From Calothrix sp. FI2-JRJ7 (lineage in GTDB: Bacteria; Cyanobacteriota; Cyanobacteriia; Cyanobacteriales; Nostocaceae): a DNA stretch of 33,550 bases. The stretch covers positions 1 to 33,550 of the forward strand of contig JAHHGX010000037.1 of assembly GCA_019359675.1 (NCBI GenBank). Direction: 5' to 3'. The notes below the pieces were generated by a model. It ran no database searches, was not told the origin of the DNA, and saw only the letters and a program-made list of their open reading frames with translations. Each line of letters begins with the position of its first letter. Positions within the stretch are counted from its first letter, which is position 1. Position numbers and translations under genes: made by a program. Below, in pieces: positions 1 through 7,717 of this stretch.

Positions 1-69
1 TGGTAGAATGTTGGTAACATTTTCAATAGGTAGGTCTTATTGCAAATAGAAGACCTATCTTTTCTACCA
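1..69. repeat. Nested inverted repeat (three-way-junction shape)
   Basis: The outer arms TGGTAGAA (1-8) and TTCTACCA (62-69) are perfect complements. They enclose a small hairpin, ATGTT-ggt-AACAT (8-20), and a longer one with arms AGGTAGGTCTT and AAGACCTATCT (about 28-59). A transcript could fold as a closing stem with two branches. It touches the window edge, so it may be the 3' end of a longer structure or a terminator of a gene to the left. No function is assigned. Confidence 0.5.
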
Positions 70-544
70 TGAAATGTTACACACTTTACCAGTACAGCTT
101 TTCAGGCGCCTTTGTCACCCCTTCAGTGTTCGTACTCGGCGCCTCGATAACTTAGACATCTTACTCACAAGAGGTTGCGACTGGTTGCTTCCTTACCTCG
201 CTACCCATCCTACTGCGCGCGAAAGATTAAAAGTGTGTAATACAAAATCTAAGGTGTAGCTACAAAATATAAATTAACTATAAATCTTGTGGGATGGGCA
301 TCAAAAGCCCGTCCCTTAATAATTTCTCATATAATAGCGGGCAAGGATGCCCGTTCCACAAGAGCAGGATAAACAAAACAACTCGCGCGCTACTTGGAAA
401 TGGTTTGAGTATGCTTGTAATAGAGGTAAAAGTAACACTAACGTTCAAGTTAATAATTTTGAACTATACCCTTAAAAACGTGACACTTTAAGCTTTTGCG
501 AGATAATAACAAACATATGTACTCCGAAGGAGGCAGGTAAACAA
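70..544. other. Non-coding leader region with repeats
   Basis: No credible gene is seen upstream of the Uma2 gene. The stretch holds two GGCGCC sites (105 and 138), the hairpin repeat at 291-364, and AT-rich sequence. Short open frames here have no ribosome site or recognisable protein features. A strong Shine-Dalgarno (AAGGAGG, 527-533) closes the region just before the next gene. Confidence 0.5.
291..364. repeat. Dispersed hairpin repeat ending GTTCCACAAGAG
   Basis: The first hairpin has arms GGGATGGGC and GCCCGTCCC (291-315). A second, GCGGGCAAGGATGCCCGT, starts near 338 and is followed by GTTCCACAAGAG (353-364). The last 12-mer recurs at 1541-1552 and, inverted, at 4081-4092. It looks like a member of the short interspersed repeats common between genes in Nostocales. 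Confidence 0.6.
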
Positions 545-1303
545 ATGTCACCAGAAACCGCTGTAACTGAACAAACTTTAGAAGTTGTGGACGAATCTGT
601 GGACTGGCAACCACCAATGCCACCCACGGATTTGATATTTGACGACGGGGAACCCTTGGAAAGTAATCGCCATCGCATCGCCATGAACACCCTGATTCGG
701 TCATTGTTACAGCTTTGGGCTGACCGCAATGATTTTTTCGCAGGGGGTAATATGTTTGTTTATTACAGCAGCACACAAGCAATGAATCGAGATTTTAGAG
801 GTCCTGATTTCTTTGTAACGCTTGATGTTGACGGCACAAAAGAGCGTCAAGGTTGGGTGGTATGGCAAGAAAACGGACGCTATCCAGATGTAATTGTGGA
901 GTTGTTATCTGAAAGCACAGCAAAAGTAGATAAAGGTGTAAAGAAAGAACTTTATGAAAAAGTTTTTCGTACACGTAACTACTATATTTATGACCCGTTT
1001 GATAATAACTCACTTACTGGGTGGCGTTTGAATGCTTCTCAAAAATATGAACCAATTACACCTGATAGTCGAGGTTGGCTATGGAGCGAAGCTTTAGGAT
1101 TATGGCTTGGTACACACCAAGGTACTATTGACCGAGAAACTGCCGACTGGCTACGCTTTTATGATGAAACTGGTAATTTAGTACTTTTACCAGAAGAAGC
1201 GGAAAAACAGCGCGCGGATACCGAAGCTCAAAAAGCCGAGGCTGAACACCAGCGCGCGGAACGTCTTGCTGCAAGATTACGAGAGCTTGGAGAAGAAGTT
1301 TAG
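545..1303 (+). CDS. Uma2 family endonuclease (DUF820)
   Basis: The 252-residue protein matches the Uma2/DUF820 group of PD-(D/E)XK-fold proteins, which is hugely expanded in cyanobacteria. The core runs from about residue 40 to 190. Visible motifs are GPDFFV with the candidate metal-binding D88, then PDVIVELLSEST with candidate acid E119, and GVKKELYEKV followed by RNYYIYDP, all typical of the family. The last 55 residues are a charged, Glu/Ala/Arg-rich heptad-like helix, probably a coiled coil, a common tail on these proteins. Start: ATG with AAGGAGG 11 bases upstream. A good terminator follows at 1319-1363, so it is probably monocistronic. Nuclease fold is inferred from the family; the substrate and cellular role are unknown. 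Confidence 0.88.
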   Translation: MSPETAVTEQTLEVVDESVDWQPPMPPTDLIFDDGEPLESNRHRIAMNTLIRSLLQLWADRNDFFAGGNMFVYYSSTQAMNRDFRGPDFFVTLDVDGTKERQGWVVWQENGRYPDVIVELLSESTAKVDKGVKKELYEKVFRTRNYYIYDPFDNNSLTGWRLNASQKYEPITPDSRGWLWSEALGLWLGTHQGTIDRETADWLRFYDETGNLVLLPEEAEKQRADTEAQKAEAEHQRAERLAARLRELGEEV

Positions 1304-1318
1304 CTTTATAACTTAATT

Positions 1319-1363
1319 AAAATTCCCTTAACAGAGCATTCTATTGAGGGGATTTTATTTTTT
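1319..1363 (+). terminator. Intrinsic terminator after the Uma2 gene
   Basis: The arms AAAATTCCC (1319-1327) and GGGGATTTT (1348-1356) extend inward through TTAA/TTGA and AGA/TCT to a GCAT loop. This gives a stem of about 16 pairs with a single internal mismatch and one wobble or two. A T run follows at 1358-1363. The position 16 bases after the stop codon fits. Confidence 0.82.
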
Positions 1364-1814
1364 ACGTTATTTAATGATGACGTTTACATACAAACATTTG
1401 CATAATAAGTATCAAAATTTACTTTAACATCTCATTGTGTTCAAATATTTTAAAACTAAAGTATTACTTCATCCGCAAATTCAAAGTATTGCGGCACTAG
1501 CGTTATACTTTTATTTATTATTATTTATATCCCCATGCCTGTTCCACAAGAGGCTAATATTTAATTGCAGATAGTTTTATACTTATTATTAAATAATAAT
1601 TAAATCAATCACTAACACTACATTAAACCTACAAGATGTTACATTAGAATTGTAGTTACTTTAAGTAAGCGCCTTCTTTTAAATCTCTCTAACTTTTATT
1701 TCTGTGCCCTCTACGTCTTTGTGGTAATAATCAATTTTAAGCACTGAAGTGCTTAGTACGAGTACGAACTACAAACTACGAACTATAAATATTTAATTTT
1801 CGGAGATAGAGCCG
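1364..1814. other. AT-rich spacer with degenerate repeats
   Basis: No gene is seen. The spacer includes the GTTCCACAAGAG copy at 1541-1552. Near 1700-1727 is a stretch resembling the TCTGTGCCCTCTACGTC-type intergenic filler often seen in Nostocales. Low-complexity ACGAACTAC-like repeats follow at about 1758-1790. The ribosome site CGGAGATAG of the next gene starts at 1801. Confidence 0.45.
1541..1552 (+). repeat. GTTCCACAAGAG dispersed motif
   Basis: This is an exact copy of the 12-mer at 353-364. It is preceded by CATGCCT instead of GATGCCC, so the flanking hairpin has largely decayed. Confidence 0.5.
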
Positions 1815-4076
1815 ATGACTTGTAATATAGTAAATCCTGGACTTTTTGCAAAAGGTAGTAAAGAAATATTTCCACTTAAGCATACAGAAGTAGGCGCCAA
1901 AATTTCTGGAAACATTGCGCGTGTAGAAGTTACACAAAGTTTTGAAAACCCTTTTATAACACCATTAGAAGCTGTATATGTATTCCCACTACCTGATGAG
2001 TCAGCAGTGGATGAGATGGAGATTAAAATTGGTGACAAAATAATTAAGGGAAGTATAAAAAAACGCTCAGAAGCACAGCAAATTTACGATAAGGCGAAGA
2101 AAGAAGGACGTACTGCGGGGTTGTTAGAGCAGGAAAGAGATAATATTTTTACTCAGTCTTTGGCTAATATTCTGCCTGGTGAACAAATTAATGTGACGAT
2201 TCGTTATACGGATAGTTTGAAGTTTGATACGGGAAGTTATGAGTTTGTTTTCCCGATGGTAGTAGGGCCAAGGTATATTCCTGGAGAGTTAATCCCCTCA
2301 ACTACTGATACTGATTTAGTGCCTGATGGTTCGCGAATTACTCCACCTGTGCTTCCACCTGGAATGCGTATTGGGCATGATATAAATGTGACTGTGGAAA
2401 TTAATGCAGGTGTGGTTGTTACTGAGATTAAATCACCTTCACACCAGTTAGAAACAGAATATGTTGGTGAAGTTGTACGGGTGAAGCTGGGTGTTGAAGA
2501 TACTATCCCGAATAAGGATTTTATTTTACGGTACCAAGTTGCTCAAAGTGAAACGCAATCAACTGTGTTAACCCAAGTTGATGAGCGTGGTGGGCATTTT
2601 GCTATTTATTTAATTCCAGCTTTGGAATATCAACCTAGTCAAATCGTTCCTAAAGATGTTGTATTTTTAGTTGATACATCTGGTTCACAGTCCGGCGCCC
2701 CTTTGCTACAGTGTCAGGAATTAATGCGACGCTTCATTAATGGCTTAAACCCTGATGATACTTTTGCTATTCTTGATTTTTCTGACAAGGTTAGGCAATT
2801 ATCTAAGGCGCCGTTAAACAATACTCCTGAAAATCTCACTTTAGCTATCAACTATATTAATAAGCTCAAAGCAAGTGGTGCCACGTCCATGCTCACTGGC
2901 ATTACTGCTGCTATTAATTTCCCGGCGCCTGTTGGACGTTTGCGAACAATAGTACTGTTGAGTGATGGTTATATCGGTAACGAGAATGATATTTTGGCAG
3001 AGGTGCAAAATAACCTTAAACCAGGAAATCGTTTATATAGCTTTGGTGCGGGTAGTTCAGTTAATCGTTATTTACTCAACCGCATCGCAGAAATAGGACG
3101 GGGTGTTTCATATATTATTCGCCATGATGAAAAAACTGACGAAGTTACAGAAAAGTTCTTTCGCCAAGTTAGTAATCCAGTACTGATGAATATTGAGATT
3201 ACGTGTAACGGTGAAGGTGAAGCAGCCGTTATTTATCCTGCACAGGCGCCTGATTTATTTGCTGAACAGCCTTTAGTTGTGTTTGGACGCAAAAAAGATG
3301 GTAATTCTGTAAATCTTAGTATCACAGGAACGACCGCAAGCTGTGAAACATATAAAAAGGTGTTTGATATTAATTTTGATGCAAATGGAAATTCAGCAAT
3401 TGCCCAGTTATGGGGACGTGCTTGTATCAAAGCTTTGACAAACAAAATGTTTACATACGAAACAACTGCAAAAACTCAAGCTGTAACAGATATTGCTTTA
3501 ACTTATAAATTATTGTCGAAGTACACTGCTTTTGTGGCAGTTAGTGAGGATGTAAGAGTTAATCCTGATACTGGTAAGTTAATTACAGTTGAAGTACCCG
3601 TAGAAATGCCTGAAGGTGTTGAATATGAAGGTATTTTTGGTGGTTTTGCAGAAGCTGGGTCTGCTGAATCTGCTCGTGGAGCAGGTATATTCTACCTTGC
3701 ATCTGGGGCGCCTGCTTCCTATGAACAACCAGATTTTCTAAGAAGACAACGCAATATCTCTACTAATTTACCCCCTCAACGCACAACGCCAATAAATCCT
3801 CAACTAGAAGTTATTAGCATTACTGGTTTAGAACCGTCGATAGCTGCTATGCTGACCAACTATTTACAAAGCAAAGAGTTACCTACTGGTTTTAATGGTG
3901 AAGTTGTTGTAGAACTTCAACTTAGTAAGGGACGTGTTCAACAAGTAAGTTTCCATGAAGATGCTTCAACTTTAAATTCTGCCAAAATTTTAGTTGCCAT
4001 TAGGCGCCTGCTCATATCTTGGCAATCACCAAACCTCACAGCAATAGTGCATCTAATTATACAAATCAATTCTTAA
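1815..4076 (+). CDS. VIT and von Willebrand A domain protein
   Basis: The 753-residue protein resembles the heavy chain of inter-alpha-trypsin inhibitor. An N-terminal VIT domain (about residues 5-140) shows the typical run GNIARVEVTQSFENPF, then VYVFPLPDESAVDEME. A von Willebrand A domain spans about 280-450. Its metal-ion adhesion site looks intact: D287, S289 and S291 in DTSGS, T357 in GATSML, and D384 in LLSDGY. A linker follows. The C-terminal 85 residues (from about 665) contain a beta-rich stretch, GEVVVELQLSKGRVQQVSF, faintly like TonB/AgmX C-terminal domains, which is a guess. No signal peptide is obvious at the N terminus, so export is uncertain. Family members act by metal-dependent protein binding; the partner here is unknown. 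Start: ATG with CGGAGATAG upstream. Confidence 0.87.
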   Translation: MTCNIVNPGLFAKGSKEIFPLKHTEVGAKISGNIARVEVTQSFENPFITPLEAVYVFPLPDESAVDEMEIKIGDKIIKGSIKKRSEAQQIYDKAKKEGRTAGLLEQERDNIFTQSLANILPGEQINVTIRYTDSLKFDTGSYEFVFPMVVGPRYIPGELIPSTTDTDLVPDGSRITPPVLPPGMRIGHDINVTVEINAGVVVTEIKSPSHQLETEYVGEVVRVKLGVEDTIPNKDFILRYQVAQSETQSTVLTQVDERGGHFAIYLIPALEYQPSQIVPKDVVFLVDTSGSQSGAPLLQCQELMRRFINGLNPDDTFAILDFSDKVRQLSKAPLNNTPENLTLAINYINKLKASGATSMLTGITAAINFPAPVGRLRTIVLLSDGYIGNENDILAEVQNNLKPGNRLYSFGAGSSVNRYLLNRIAEIGRGVSYIIRHDEKTDEVTEKFFRQVSNPVLMNIEITCNGEGEAAVIYPAQAPDLFAEQPLVVFGRKKDGNSVNLSITGTTASCETYKKVFDINFDANGNSAIAQLWGRACIKALTNKMFTYETTAKTQAVTDIALTYKLLSKYTAFVAVSEDVRVNPDTGKLITVEVPVEMPEGVEYEGIFGGFAEAGSAESARGAGIFYLASGAPASYEQPDFLRRQRNISTNLPPQRTTPINPQLEVISITGLEPSIAAMLTNYLQSKELPTGFNGEVVVELQLSKGRVQQVSFHEDASTLNSAKILVAIRRLLISWQSPNLTAIVHLIIQINS

Positions 4077-4080
4077 ATCC

Positions 4081-4092
4081 CTCTTGTGGAAC
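4081..4092 (-). repeat. GTTCCACAAGAG dispersed motif, inverted
   Basis: The plus strand reads CTCTTGTGGAAC, the exact reverse complement of the motif at 353-364 and 1541-1552. It lies 4 bases after the stop of the VIT/vWA gene. Confidence 0.5.
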
Positions 4093-4117
4093 AGACAGGA
4101 AAACCTGTTATTACATT

Positions 4118-4176
4118 TAGGGTGGGTTTACTTATATCTTAATAAATAGTACAAAATTTAGGTTTAACCCGCCCTA
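4118..4176. repeat. Long hairpin repeat TAGGGYGGGTT
   Basis: The arms TAGGGTGGGTT (4118-4128) and AACCCGCCCTA (4166-4176) pair over 11 positions with one wobble. A related repeat, with arms GGGGCGGGTTAA and TTAACCCGCCCC, lies at 17254-17307. The right arm ends 4 bases before the start codon of the SRPBCC gene, so the hairpin could sequester its translation start. Confidence 0.65.
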
Positions 4177-4180
4177 CCAG

Positions 4181-4630
4181 ATGTTGCAATTTAAATATTC
4201 TTCATTAATTGAGGCGCCTGTTGAAGTTGTTTGGCAATTCCATGAGCGCGCGGATGTATTACAACTACTTACTCCACCTTGGCAACCTATTCAAGTCGTG
4301 CGTCGCGAAGGTGGTTTGGGTATTGGTGCAATTACGGAGTTCCGAATGTTTTTGGGACTACTACCTTTAACTTGGTTAGCACGACATACTGAGTATGAAC
4401 AGTACCGTTCTTTCACTGATGAACAGCTTTCAGGCCCATTTGAGTTTTGGCAACACCGACATTTGTTTGATACTGAACGTAATAAAACTAGATTAACTGA
4501 TGCTATTTCGTTTTCTATGCCTGGTGGTGAAACTATTGAATTTATGAGTGGTTGGATAGTACAAGCTCAACTCGAAGCTACGTTTCGCTATCGCCATGAA
4601 ATAACTAAACGAGAATGTGAAGCGAAATAA
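4181..4630 (+). CDS. SRPBCC family protein
   Basis: The 149-residue protein has the START/Bet v1-like (SRPBCC) pattern. It begins FKYSSLIEAPVEVVWQFH, the usual first strand plus the helix-opening A-P-x-x-V-W, and ends in a C-terminal helix (ATFRYRHEITKRE). Members bind hydrophobic ligands or act as small cyclases or oligoketide-handling proteins; the ligand cannot be read here. The length is normal. No Shine-Dalgarno is seen: the ATG directly abuts a hairpin repeat, so translation may be weak, leaderless or regulated by that fold. Internal starts would remove the first strand, so ATG at 4181 is preferred. Confidence 0.75.
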   Translation: MLQFKYSSLIEAPVEVVWQFHERADVLQLLTPPWQPIQVVRREGGLGIGAITEFRMFLGLLPLTWLARHTEYEQYRSFTDEQLSGPFEFWQHRHLFDTERNKTRLTDAISFSMPGGETIEFMSGWIVQAQLEATFRYRHEITKRECEAK

Positions 4631-4639
4631 TCTTATCTT

Positions 4640-4667
4640 GTAGAGACACGATTAATCGTGTCTCTAC
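4640..4667. repeat. Perfect 28-bp palindrome, GTAGAGACACG family
   Basis: The left half, GTAGAGACACGATT, is an exact reverse complement of the right half. It is the simplest of three members of a GTAGAGACGYG repeat family here; the others are 5580-5631 and 12928-12989. It lies 9 bases after a stop codon, and all three members lie just downstream of genes. Confidence 0.8.
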
Positions 4668-4715
4668 TTAATCGAAAAATTATATTTTATTTCCTTTTGT
4701 TAAAGAATATATGAA

Positions 4716-4753
4716 CGTCTGGGGTATTTAGTTGCTCTAGACGCTTTTTTTTA
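4716..4753 (+). terminator. Intrinsic terminator
   Basis: CGTCT (4716-4720) pairs with AGACG (4739-4743). C plus nine T residues (4745-4753) follow. The stem is short but the T tract is strong. It lies downstream of the SRPBCC gene and before the next plus-strand gene. Confidence 0.6.
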
Positions 4754-4864
4754 CGATACTTATCCAATCATCACAACAGTAAAAACACTTATAAAGCCTG
4801 AAGTTATTTAATCTTTATTTGAATTCGCTCCGTAACATTACTTAAATAAATCTTAAAAATTAAT

Positions 4865-5575
4865 ATGTTGAATAAATCCGCTTGGCGCCTCGGATTCAAT
4901 CTGACTTATGCTGCTATATTGGCTTCGCAGTTTTTTCCTGTGACTCGAACTAGGGCTGAGTCATCTATATTACAGTTCAATGGAGCAACGGGAATTTGTC
5001 CGATTCAGAACTCGTTTCCTAAGCGCAGCTTTGAAACTTCAAAATATAAGCTTTATATCTGTCTAGGAGATACTAAAAATCCTTTAGGTTATTACGTGCG
5101 TGTTACAAAGACAGATGATATTAAAATTACACTCCCCATCGTCCGTAAGAACGGTGAGACTTATATTGCGAAACTAGGAGAAATTAGTCATATCGTTTCG
5201 CCTTATGAGTTTATGGTAAGTAAGATGGGACGTATTTTAAACAGGGAAAGAGTAACTAGTGCAATTTCAGGTGATGGGCAACTTCTTGTCAGCGCTTGTC
5301 CACAAGGGGAAAATGTTCTTATCGAGGCTGTGACTAAAAGCTTTATCGTATATATATGTGGCAACGATAAACCCGGAAGTTATGTTGGTGTAGCAAGAAT
5401 AGGTAATGAAAAAGTCACCATTCCTTTACATAATCTCAAACCTGATGGTGCCTTTGAAAAACAAAACTATTTAGCAGTTAAGGGTAATACTCGTTTTATT
5501 TTAACTCGCGAGACTTTGGAAATTATGGTAGGTAATGCCACTGTTTTTAAAGAAAAAGTCATTAGGTGGCAATAA
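4865..5575 (+). CDS. Secreted two-repeat protein of unknown function
   Basis: I do not recognise this 236-residue protein. The N terminus (residues 1-31) looks like a signal peptide: basic start, hydrophobic stretch AAILASQFF, then a possible cleavage after TRA-31. The mature part seems to be an internal duplication of about 90-100 residues. Unit 1 has C45-P46 and later LYICLGD (C66). Unit 2 has C145-P146 and later VYICGND (C165). In both, the second cysteine is followed by a Gly-Tyr/Ser-Tyr strand (YYVRV, YVGVARI) and a Leu-Pro or Ile-Pro-Leu strand (ITLPIV, VTIPLH). One disulfide per unit is plausible. There is no Shine-Dalgarno. The gene follows a strong terminator and is probably monocistronic. 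Confidence 0.72.
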   Translation: MLNKSAWRLGFNLTYAAILASQFFPVTRTRAESSILQFNGATGICPIQNSFPKRSFETSKYKLYICLGDTKNPLGYYVRVTKTDDIKITLPIVRKNGETYIAKLGEISHIVSPYEFMVSKMGRILNRERVTSAISGDGQLLVSACPQGENVLIEAVTKSFIVYICGNDKPGSYVGVARIGNEKVTIPLHNLKPDGAFEKQNYLAVKGNTRFILTRETLEIMVGNATVFKEKVIRWQ

Positions 5576-5579
5576 CTAG

Positions 5580-5631
5580 TGTAGAGACGTGATATATTCC
5601 CTTCGGGACACTACGTGAACACGTCTCTACA
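5580..5631. repeat. Hairpin repeat, GTAGAGACGTG family
   Basis: TGTAGAGACGTG (5580-5591) pairs perfectly with CACGTCTCTACA (5620-5631). The loop includes TTCGGGACACTACGTGAAC, which is shared in part with the member at 12928-12989 (GGGACACTACGTTAAC). It sits between two convergent genes, with 4 bases to one stop codon and 2 to the other, so it can serve as a bidirectional terminator. Confidence 0.75.
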
Positions 5632-5633
5632 TT

Positions 5634-6461
5634 TTATTTATCTTTGTTTTTGAGCGCTTGTCGCGAAGCCCATTGCACGAAACCTGGCAAAAGACGATAC
5701 ATGAGTTGCGAAACGTTGGCAGAACCTACCATTACCTCTGATTTTTGGTTGCTTACTGCATCCCAAATTGCATTTGCTACATCTTTGGGTTTCTCTACGA
5801 CTGGAACATTTGTAATTTGACCTAATTGTTCACGACGTTTCCGCGTGTCTTCATCGTCCTTACCGCGAAAGATTGCTCGCTCTAATAAACTACTAGCTAT
5901 TAAGTTTGGGTAAATACCACAAACCTGAATACCTTTTGGTTTCAGTTCTGCTTGCAGTGCTTCGGTTAATCCTGTTACAGCAAATTTACTGGTGCAGTAT
6001 GCTGCCATATAAGGTGTAGGTACTTTCCCACCTATCGAACTCAGATTGACTATTGTTCCTTTTCCGCGTTCGAGGAAATGCGGTAGTAGCGCGTTTATTG
6101 TATGGATATATCCCCACAAGTTGGTATCGATGATTTGATGCCAGTCATCTAATGAAAAATCCTCTACTGTTCCTGTCGCGAATATACCAGCATTATTTAC
6201 TAGTACATCAATAGTGCCAAAATGCGCTAATGCTTTGTCTACTAACGTTTTAACTTGCTCGGAGTCACGAACATCACAACTAACAGTCAAAACATCGTTG
6301 TTGTTACCAAGATTTTTTATTTCTTGCGCTGCTGCTTCCAGTACCTCAGGTCTGCGTGCAGCTAGTACTAAGTTATATCCTTTGCGTGCGAACAGAAGGG
6401 CGGTTTGTTTACCTATTCCTTGCGAGGCGCCTGTTATTAGTATTGTTGGACTCATAACCAT
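5634..6461 (-). CDS. Short-chain dehydrogenase/reductase
   Basis: The 275-residue protein is a classical SDR. The nucleotide-binding TGASQGIG lies at residues 10-17, with D63 in the CDV strand and NNAG at 89-92. Catalytic residues are N114, S142 (in NLSSIGG), Y155 and K159 (YxxxK). R36-R37 after the second strand suggests NADPH preference. The C-terminal region, with RKRREQL and the PGFVQWASRQAL end, resembles the group often annotated as SDR family oxidoreductase in cyanobacteria. The substrate is unknown. M3 (ATG at 6455) is an equally possible start. It is transcribed divergently from crtW with a 428-base spacer. Confidence 0.9.
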   Translation of the reverse strand: MVMSPTILITGASQGIGKQTALLFARKGYNLVLAARRPEVLEAAAQEIKNLGNNNDVLTVSCDVRDSEQVKTLVDKALAHFGTIDVLVNNAGIFATGTVEDFSLDDWHQIIDTNLWGYIHTINALLPHFLERGKGTIVNLSSIGGKVPTPYMAAYCTSKFAVTGLTEALQAELKPKGIQVCGIYPNLIASSLLERAIFRGKDDEDTRKRREQLGQITNVPVVEKPKDVANAIWDAVSNQKSEVMVGSANVSQLMYRLLPGFVQWASRQALKNKDK

Positions 6462-6889
6462 TTTTCTAAAAGTGTATCTTTTATAAGTTTGGTGAACTAG
6501 CTTATAGAAACCTTCTTACTAAAGTTAGATAAAATCTAAGAAACCGGGTTTCTTCACTGAAACCCGGTTTCTTAGTTAAAGTTTTGCGGAGTTTCGCGAA
6601 GCATCATATATTTGTGTTAAATATGTTTGATATTTTGAATACTTATTAAATTTGTACTATATAGTTCCCATCAGCTTTAAGAATGACAAACTAGTATCCA
6701 AAAGTTACAAATATGTGATTTTTTTTAAGATAAATCTTGAAACTACAGACAGAGAGTTAAATTCTGATAAATACTTAGTATTAGAGTAAATGTTATTTGT
6801 TTTTTATAGTGGGTTATACAAAATACTTAGCCCAGCCGTAAAAGAATGTTAATATTTTTACTTTCGTACTCAATAACTCCCGTAGAGAA
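6462..6889. other. Divergent spacer between the SDR gene and crtW
   Basis: No gene is seen. It carries the hairpin repeat at 6536-6575 and is otherwise AT-rich. TATAGT near 6806 could be a -10 element for crtW, but no matching -35 is convincing. Confidence 0.4.
6536..6575. repeat. 17-bp perfect hairpin, AGAAACCSGGTTTC family
   Basis: CTAAGAAACCGGGTTTC (6536-6552) and its exact complement (6559-6575) flank a 6-base loop. Half of it (GAAACCCGGTTTC) recurs at 22766-22778. The MITE copies carry the similar AGAAACCAGGTTT, so these may share ancestry. Confidence 0.75.
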
Positions 6890-7717
6890 ATGCTACAAAA
6901 ATCAATTGTATACCCATCACAAATACCTTTTGAAAATAGTATACATCCTTACCGAGGGATAACTACAGCTATTGCTATTATTGGTATATGGGCGGTTAGT
7001 TTAATTTTATTAATGACTGTAAATGTTCAAGATACTAATAAAATTGCTATAGTTGCTGCTGTGTTATGCCAAACTTTTTGTTACACAGGACTTTTTATTA
7101 CAGCACACGACGCAATGCATGGAGCAGTTAGCTCTTATAATCTTAAATTAAATCATTTTATCGGTTCGCTATGTCTATTTTTATACGGTGGGTTAACGTA
7201 TAAAACACTGCTAAAAAAACACTGGCAACACCATCAACATCCTGGTACAGAAAATGACCCAGATTTCCACGATGGAAAACACCAAAATGTGATTGCATGG
7301 TATTTACATTTCATGAAGGGATATTGGAGTTGGAAGCAAATTATCATAATAATGGTTGTTTATAACTCACTTGCTTTCCTTGCTCATGTACCACAAATAA
7401 ATCTTATTTTATTTTGGATAACACCTTCACTACTAAGTTCATTACAATTATTTTATTTTGGTACTTTTGAACCTCATAGTGAACCAATTACTGGATATAC
7501 AGATTCCTCTCATACCCGTACAATTTCTCGTCCTGCGTGGTTATCTTTCTTAACTTGCTATCATTTTGGATACCACGAAGAACATCATCAATACCCCAAT
7601 GTCCCTTGGTGGCAGTTACCTAAAGTTCATAATGCTGACTCGCTGCAATTGTCGGATATAAACTCGGACGTAGACAAAGATAAGCAAGAGGCCCAAACAG
7701 CGGCGCCAGTGCAATAA
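6890..7717 (+). CDS. crtW: Beta-carotene ketolase, CrtW type
   Basis: This is a membrane di-iron ketolase that adds 4-keto groups to beta-ionone rings, giving echinenone or canthaxanthin. The 275-residue protein shows the three histidine boxes: H73-DAM-H77, then H111-WQ-HH (111-115) followed by QHPG, and H229-EE-HH (229-233) followed by QYPNVPWWQLP. FFGTFEPH-like and DFHDGKHQN segments also match CrtW. Hydrophobic segments lie at about 24-44, 52-72, 90-102, 150-168 and 172-190. The family normally ends shortly after WWQLP. Here about 30 extra residues (VHNADSLQ onward, rich in D, K and Q) run 98 bases into the antisense neighbour, so the tail is probably a read-through extension. No other carotenoid gene is nearby. 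Confidence 0.9.
   Translation: MLQKSIVYPSQIPFENSIHPYRGITTAIAIIGIWAVSLILLMTVNVQDTNKIAIVAAVLCQTFCYTGLFITAHDAMHGAVSSYNLKLNHFIGSLCLFLYGGLTYKTLLKKHWQHHQHPGTENDPDFHDGKHQNVIAWYLHFMKGYWSWKQIIIIMVVYNSLAFLAHVPQINLILFWITPSLLSSLQLFYFGTFEPHSEPITGYTDSSHTRTISRPAWLSFLTCYHFGYHEEHHQYPNVPWWQLPKVHNADSLQLSDINSDVDKDKQEAQTAAPVQ

Noticed and set aside
74-259. 61-codon open frame near the left edge
   Set aside because: No ribosome site, no recognisable fold, and it covers repeat-like sequence.
294-491. 65-codon open frame
   Set aside because: It begins within a hairpin repeat and reads through the repeat and low-complexity sequence.
5634-7717. Carotenoid operon of the SDR gene with crtW
   Set aside because: The genes are divergent and separated by 428 bases with a hairpin repeat, and nothing in the SDR sequence points to carotenoids.
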